A DNA stretch of 64,000 bases from SIG78 sp045635745 (GTDB taxonomy: Bacteria; Verrucomicrobiota; Lentisphaeria; Victivallales; Victivallaceae): the NCBI GenBank assembly GCA_045635745.1, contig JAZTWG010000033.1:1-64000 (forward strand), written 5' to 3'. The notes beneath the pieces are model-generated. The model was not told the DNA's origin. It was given only the letters and a program-made list of their open reading frames with translations, and did no database searches. Shown in pieces: positions 60,167 through 64,000 of this stretch; the stretch's first letter is position 1; each line of letters begins with the position of its first letter. The position numbers were made by a program, and so were the translations under genes.

Positions 60167-60601
60167 ATGAAAAATTTTATAACTTACAGTACCGCAGCGG
60201 CAATATTGCTGATCGCCTTCACTGCTTCTGCCAATTCGAGGACAGTTTACCGCGATTCCAGCGGCAAAATGACCGGGAGCAGCCAAACAGTGGGCAGCCG
60301 CACGGTGTACCGCGATGCTTCCGGGCGCAATGCCGGGAGCAGCCAGAATGTGGGCAATCGGACGATCTACCGCGATTCCAGCGGCAAAATGATCGGGAGC
60401 AGCCAGAAAGTGGGCAGCCGCACGGTGTACCGCGATGCTTCCGGGCGCAATGCCGGGAGCAGTCAAACTGTGGGCAATAAAACCGTTTACCGGGATGCGG
60501 CAGGAAGAGCCTCCGCCAGCAGTCAGACAACAGGTAACCGCGTGATCTATCGGGATAAAACAGGGAAAATCACGGGAAGCGGCATTAAGACTGCTCGTTG
60601 A
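60167..60601 (+). CDS. Secreted protein built from six 20-residue repeats
   Basis: 144 residues: a signal peptide (residues 1-23, ending TASANS) and then six tandem 20-residue units to the C-terminus, each close to RTVYRDxSGKxxGSSQxVGS. The YRDxxG and GSSQ elements recur in every unit. Such short beta-rich repeats resemble YD/RHS or other surface-stalk repeats. No enzymatic residue is visible. The gene begins 9 nt after the MBL hydrolase and its stop lies 32 nt before the next start. Confidence 0.8.
   Translation: MKNFITYSTAAAILLIAFTASANSRTVYRDSSGKMTGSSQTVGSRTVYRDASGRNAGSSQNVGNRTIYRDSSGKMIGSSQKVGSRTVYRDASGRNAGSSQTVGNKTVYRDAAGRASASSQTTGNRVIYRDKTGKITGSGIKTAR
60239..60598 (+). repeat. Six 60-bp tandem repeats with a 120-bp higher-order unit
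   Basis: Units start at 60239, 60299, 60359, 60419, 60479 and 60539. Units 1 and 3 are nearly identical, and so are 2 and 4 (about 41 bp without a change at their start), so the pair 1-2 was duplicated as a block to give 3-4. Units 5 and 6 are more diverged. Confidence 0.9.
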
Positions 60602-60633
60602 AATGTATTAAAAAATCAAAGATGGGGGGATTC

Positions 60634-62103
60634 ATGATAATTAAAATTTTTCTTTTATTTCTTGCTGCCTCCAGTCTGCTGTTCAGCGGATGTTCTCTTA
60701 TGCCTTCTATCGTGCCCGCAACCGAAGTGACCATATGCGAGCCGGCTCCGGAAGATCTGAATTTCACCCTTCCGGGCGGGCTTCTGCTGGAGATGAAAGG
60801 TATAGGTCCGGGAGTTTTTGTTATGGGAGGGCAGGCTCTTTATACTAATATTCATGAAATGGCTCGCAAGGTTACTCTTACTCAAAAATTCTGGTTGGGT
60901 AAATTTGAAATCACCCGTGAGCAATATTGTGCAGTAATGGGCAAAGACAATCTGGAGCATCTTAAATATTGCATGGCCAAGCGTTTATCTGATAAAAATC
61001 TGCCGGTTTGCTGTGTATCATGGGAAGAAGCTAAAGCATTTGCCGGCAGGCTCAACGAAATATTCAAAGAGCAATTGCCTGAAGGGTACAGCTTTGATCT
61101 GCCATCTGCGGCACAGTGGGAATACGCATGCCGGGCGGGGACTACGGGCGCTTTTCATGATAATTCCGGTCTGCCGGTCAGAATAACAGAAAACTCCGGC
61201 ACAACTGCATCAAAAAATAAATACACCTATACCATTCTTGAAGAGTGTAAAACACTGGATAAACTTGGCTGGTACAAAGCTAACAGTTCATTAAGGGTAC
61301 ACCCCGTCGGCGGCAAAGAACCGAACCAATGGGGGTTGTATGATATGCATGGCAATCTCAGTGAGTGGTGTCGCGACAGCATGGTTATATATCCTTTTAC
61401 AGAAAATTTATATTCATATAAAAATATGATTGATCCTGTTGGCGGTCAACCCGGAACGTGGGCTGCCACAAATTCATACAAGAAGGAAGAAAAAAAAGAA
61501 TATCGCGGCGGTAGTTACCTGCTGCCTGCAAAGTTTTCGACCAGTTGGTGCAGAATATCGGATGAGCCTGATAAAAAAAATTTTTTAAGGGGTATGCGAA
61601 TTGCTCTGGTTGCGCCATCAGTCAGCAAAATAGATGAAGATGACAAGCGTTACTATTCATTAAATCAGAATATAGTAAAAATGCGTAGGGAAATGGTAGT
61701 TAAGACGGCTTTAATAATCGGACAATGTATTATTGATCATGCACCGGAACTTCTTGAAGCGACTTCAGATGTGATCGATTCGGTTCATGCTATGAAGCAT
61801 GGTTCTTCAAACCGAGCCGCAGGAAACTCATCTGATTCCACCTTTTCTGGCAGTGGGAATATCCGCGGTTACGATACGCTCCGCCCTGGGCGTAGCAGCG
61901 TTTACCGACTTTATGTGAATGGACAACAGGTTGATGCATCGTGGCGGGCCGCCGGCACAAGTATATCTGTCAATAATTGCGGTTCTTACGCCAGAGTTAT
62001 GGCCGGCAATCCTCCGGTATCAGCCGGAAAAACCTTCAATACCAGAATATCTGCAACTTATCGTGGCAAGACTTTTTATAAGACCATAACCATTGCCAAA
62101 TAG
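60634..62103 (+). CDS. Lipoprotein with FGE-sulfatase/SUMF1 domain
   Basis: 489 residues. A lipoprotein signal (MIIKIFLLFLAASSLLFSGC, lipid attachment at Cys20) is followed by the formylglycine-generating-enzyme-like domain: GIGPGVFVMGG, KFEITREQYCAVMG, PVCCVSWEEAKAFAGRLNE, FDLPSAAQWEYACRAGT, NQWGLYDMHGNLSEWCRD and YRGGSYLL. A C-terminal beta-rich segment (about 400-489) resembles an Ig-like module. Most such lipoproteins are not true FGE enzymes and may bind ligands instead. Start at ATG 60634, with GGGGGG 6 nt upstream; an in-frame ATG at 60622 is possible. Confidence 0.85.
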   Translation: MIIKIFLLFLAASSLLFSGCSLMPSIVPATEVTICEPAPEDLNFTLPGGLLLEMKGIGPGVFVMGGQALYTNIHEMARKVTLTQKFWLGKFEITREQYCAVMGKDNLEHLKYCMAKRLSDKNLPVCCVSWEEAKAFAGRLNEIFKEQLPEGYSFDLPSAAQWEYACRAGTTGAFHDNSGLPVRITENSGTTASKNKYTYTILEECKTLDKLGWYKANSSLRVHPVGGKEPNQWGLYDMHGNLSEWCRDSMVIYPFTENLYSYKNMIDPVGGQPGTWAATNSYKKEEKKEYRGGSYLLPAKFSTSWCRISDEPDKKNFLRGMRIALVAPSVSKIDEDDKRYYSLNQNIVKMRREMVVKTALIIGQCIIDHAPELLEATSDVIDSVHAMKHGSSNRAAGNSSDSTFSGSGNIRGYDTLRPGRSSVYRLYVNGQQVDASWRAAGTSISVNNCGSYARVMAGNPPVSAGKTFNTRISATYRGKTFYKTITIAK

Positions 62104-62236
62104 GAATTACGGCAGACTGTCGGATCGGTGAAACTGCCGGAAAATAAGATTCCGGAGCTAAAAAGCTAAAAAGGTCAAAAAAGTCATCAAATAAACTTGC
62201 AAAACTTTAAATTTGTGGTATATTGATAAAACAGAT

Positions 62237-62315
62237 CGGGATATAGCGCAGCTTGGTTTAGCGCGTTTGTCTGGGGGACAAAAGGTCGCGAGTTCGAATC
62301 TCGCTATCCCGACCA
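62237..62315 (+). tRNA. tRNA-Pro (anticodon GGG)
   Basis: 79 nt with CCA. Acceptor CGGGATA/TATCCCG, anticodon stem TTTGT/ACAAA with loop CTGGGGG (GGG), T-arm with TTCGAAT. Promoter: TTGCAA (62197-62202), 16-bp spacer, TATATT (62219-62224). Confidence 0.95.
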
Positions 62316-62327
62316 TTTGCAGTGTAT

Positions 62328-62378
62328 ACGGAATTTCAGACACAGCCTTTGCGGCTACCTGAAATTCCGTTTTTTTTA
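62328..62378 (+). terminator. Intrinsic terminator after tRNA-Pro
   Basis: ACGGAATTTCAG (62328-62339) pairs perfectly with CTGAAATTCCGT (62359-62370), with an inner AGCC/GGCT hairpin, then T residues to 62378. Confidence 0.9.
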
Positions 62379-62522
62379 TTTCCAAGCAAGAGGCAGTCTA
62401 AAAAATCCGTATCGGGATGCAATGGTCGACGTATTTTAAGAATTCAGAAAAAATTCAGATTTTCTGCTGTTGTACGATAGTTGCCGGATTATCAGAAATT
62501 TGACCCCGGCTTTTGTATCCTT
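62379..62522. other. Intergenic region at the start of the accessory segment
   Basis: No frame or RNA recognised. Base composition starts to shift to AT here. The tRNA-Pro 3' end is a common integration site, but no copy of its terminal sequence is repeated within the window. Confidence 0.4.
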
Positions 62523-62669
62523 TTAATTTTTCCATCTGGCATCTTTCAGCCATGCTTTTACCGTTGCTCGTCCTACTCCGGTTTGTGCTGTAATTTGAGC
62601 AATGGTTGCTCCGTCTTTGCGTGCATTGATTACCTCCAGCCTTTTTTCTTCGCTGTACTTCTTGATCAT
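62523..62669 (-). CDS. Small helix-turn-helix protein (transposase/resolvase-like fragment)
   Basis: 48 residues, MIKKYSEEKRLEVINARKDG followed by a HTH (TIAQITAQTGVGRATVKAWLK). It resembles the N-terminal DNA-binding part of IS3 OrfA or Hin-type proteins. The ATG has AAAGGAAA upstream. It could be an intact small regulator or the remains of a mobile element; it is divergent from the DUF4417 gene. Confidence 0.6.
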   Translation of the reverse strand: MIKKYSEEKRLEVINARKDGATIAQITAQTGVGRATVKAWLKDARWKN

Positions 62670-62809
62670 TTCTTGTTTCCTTTCTGTTTTACTTAATGAT
62701 CTGACGGAATACATAAGATAGCATTTTGAGCAGAGAAAATCATTTTTTTCAAAAAAATATTGACATAAGCATGCATATATGGAAACACGTGTTTTACAGG
62801 GAGAAATAT

Positions 62810-63460
62810 ATGTTTGACTATACCAATATCTTGAATTTGCACGAATTTCAAATTGAATGCAGCGAAGGACGATACAATATTCCAATTATAAAAACGGAAA
62901 AATTTATTCCTGACAAACTGATTGATTTTTGTCATTCTCTGCGGAGTACCCAATTTTCTTCTGGAGTACATTTTTTTCTGGATGATTACCGTTTTGAACG
63001 GATTTGGCGTTTGCCGTGGCGTTATATACCGCGATTAAGCAATTTTGATGTTGTTCTTTCTCCGGATTTTTCATTGTATACGGATATGCCACAAGCAATG
63101 AAAATCTGGAATGTTTACCGTTCCAGACTTCTCGGACAAATAATGCAGCGAGCCGGATGCCGTGTTATTCCGACAGTTTCGTGGGCAGATGTTGACAGTT
63201 TTGATTATTGTTTTGAAGGCATAATCCCCGGTTCTGTTGTTGCCGTTTCCACTGTTGGAACGATGTATTCCCAAGAGTGCCGCAAGATATTTTTGCGTGG
63301 ATTTGAAGCAATGATCGAAAAATTAAATCCTGACAAAATTATCGTTTATGGAAAAGTTCCGGATGAATTAAAATCAGGAAATTACGAAATTATTTCGTTT
63401 TCAAACACTTCAATGGCTTGGAAATACGGTCATCGCGGTGTAAGTTATAAGGAGAAATAA
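62810..63460 (+). CDS. DUF4417 family protein
   Basis: 216 residues. The family pattern is plain: VHFFLDDYRFERIWRLP, VVLSPDFSLYTDMPQAMKIWNVYRSR, RVIPTVSWADVDSFDYCFEGI, and VAVSTVGTM. DUF4417 is found mainly in phages and mobile elements and has no known function. Start at ATG 62810 with AGGGAGA upstream. It is AT-rich compared with the genes to the left and leads into the toxin-like gene 4 nt downstream. Confidence 0.85.
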   Translation: MFDYTNILNLHEFQIECSEGRYNIPIIKTEKFIPDKLIDFCHSLRSTQFSSGVHFFLDDYRFERIWRLPWRYIPRLSNFDVVLSPDFSLYTDMPQAMKIWNVYRSRLLGQIMQRAGCRVIPTVSWADVDSFDYCFEGIIPGSVVAVSTVGTMYSQECRKIFLRGFEAMIEKLNPDKIIVYGKVPDELKSGNYEIISFSNTSMAWKYGHRGVSYKEK

Positions 63461-63464
63461 TAAT

Positions 63465-63866
63465 ATGGGAGGAAGAGGGACAAGTTATGGCGGAAGAAGA
63501 GGACGGGCACCGAGAGGATACCGGACTGTGGGGAAGGCTCATAGCATACCGATTATAAAAAGTTCAGATCCCAAAGGAAAAATACTGCCGACAACAGCAA
63601 AACCGAATTCGCAATATTTAGGGATGAATAAACGAGGTGAAATAAAACAATTAAGAGTCTATGACAAACAGGGAAAAGTCAAAATGGATATTGATTGGCA
63701 ACATTCTTTTGATGGGCATCCTGTAGGAACTGTACATAGCCATAAATGGAAGGGCTCCAATCGAACATTAGGGCATTCACCTTTAACAAGATCAGAGATT
63801 TCAAAATTTAAAAAAGCAATAGAAGAAGCCACTGGCAGAAAGGATTTAATATGGGAATGGAAGTAA
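63465..63866 (+). CDS. Polymorphic-toxin-like or phage head-associated protein
   Basis: 133 residues. It begins MGGRGTSYGGRRGR, a start often seen in phage-encoded minor head proteins and their toxin fusions, and has a conserved C-terminal segment RVYDKQGKVKMDIDWQHSFDG then VGTVHSHKWKG, which I associate with phage-linked toxin C-termini. His residues in WQHSFDGHP and VHSHKW may be catalytic. No signal peptide. The next gene overlaps by 16 bp, as toxin/immunity pairs often do. The label is inferred from sequence look and context. Confidence 0.45.
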   Translation: MGGRGTSYGGRRGRAPRGYRTVGKAHSIPIIKSSDPKGKILPTTAKPNSQYLGMNKRGEIKQLRVYDKQGKVKMDIDWQHSFDGHPVGTVHSHKWKGSNRTLGHSPLTRSEISKFKKAIEEATGRKDLIWEWK

Positions 63867-64000
63867 AAACTGCGTTAGACAAATTTTATGCAGTATTTGA
63901 TAATTCAGAAATGGATGATGTATTTTTCGAGTATAATGGATTGAGTTATCAGTTGAGTTATTGTGGACATTATATTTGGACAGAAAATTCAGAAGATGGA
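63851..64000 (+). CDS. Partial protein, candidate immunity partner (3' end outside window)
   Basis: The frame opens at ATG 63851, inside the end of the previous gene, and continues past the right edge for at least 50 residues (MGMEVKTALDKFYAVFDNSE at the start, then a YNGLSYQLSYCGHYIW stretch). It is acidic, unlike the basic upstream protein, which fits an immunity protein. I do not recognise the family; only the N-terminus is visible. Confidence 0.5.
   Translation, partial: MGMEVKTALDKFYAVFDNSEMDDVFFEYNGLSYQLSYCGHYIWTENSEDG

Noticed and set aside
1..64000. CRISPR array, rRNA genes, complete insertion sequence or prophage
   Set aside because: No regularly spaced short repeats with unique spacers, no rRNA sequence and no complete transposase or integrase found. 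The only tandem array, 60239-60598, is coding.

Overview
This 64 kb window looks like a piece of the chromosome of a Gram-negative, probably anaerobic, bacterium of moderate GC content. It is densely packed, with long co-directional gene runs and many 1-8 bp start/stop overlaps. A lipoprotein with a lipobox, periplasmic-type signal peptides, SecA with a zinc tail, and a sugar/glycan gene set (GH20 hexosaminidase, DUF4434, Gfo/Idh/MocA oxidoreductase, paired xylose-isomerase-like proteins, a LacI regulator, a pyruvyl transferase) fit the PVC superphylum. A member of the Lentisphaeria/Victivallales is my best guess. That assignment is inference from gene content, not from a marker-gene search.

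Layout. 1-4761: 3' end of fusA, then rpsJ-rplC-rplD-rplW-rplB-rpsS, ended by a strong terminator straight after rpsS, so the usual S10 operon is cut short. 5013-10975: a class I glutamine amidotransferase, htpG, a large DUF349 protein and recO. 10978-17678 (minus strand): a split chromate-transporter pair, DUF3047, a lytic transglycosylase, an unknown secreted protein, aspS and a Gfo/Idh/MocA oxidoreductase. 18084-19694: a NERD/zinc-finger protein and an alpha/beta hydrolase. 19729-28945 (minus): nusA-infB-rbfA-nrnA-truB, an unknown His/Cys-rich protein, and a DinG helicase, driven by a recognisable promoter upstream of nusA. 29297-29773 ybaK, then a long inverted repeat that fills the convergent gap. 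29939-37888 (minus): nitroreductase, RdgC-like, HNH nuclease, acyltransferase, DUF486, hisD, panC, ilvE and an orphan oligopeptide ABC ATPase.

38072-42080: a lacI-DUF4434 operon with a perfect 28-bp palindromic operator just after its promoter, divergent from two tandem sugar-phosphate isomerase/epimerase paralogues. 42092-44498 (minus): pyruvyl transferase, phosphodiesterase, folB. 44681-52091: tRNA-Lys, rpmB, mazG, a secreted protein, a Cys-cluster protein, gmk, a stand-alone coaC, folD, GH20, a PTS EIIA and a small zinc-ribbon protein. 52245-59297: secA, a PurS-PurL fusion and a tRNA-dihydrouridine synthase. 59391-59523: a free-standing small-RNA candidate with its own promoter and terminator. 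59549-62103: an MBL hydrolase, a secreted 20-residue-repeat protein and an FGE-sulfatase-like lipoprotein. 62237-62315: tRNA-Pro. From about 62.5 kb to the right edge the sequence becomes AT-rich and accessory: a tiny HTH protein, DUF4417, and an apparent toxin/immunity pair that runs off the window.

The left three quarters are mostly information-processing and biosynthetic housekeeping (translation, tRNA modification, purine, folate, CoA, histidine and branched-chain amino acid synthesis). The less explained parts are the small RNA at 59.4 kb, the structured spacer inside the ribosomal operon, the metal-binding-like protein at 21.9-23.4 kb, the repeat protein at 60.2 kb, and the mobile right end.
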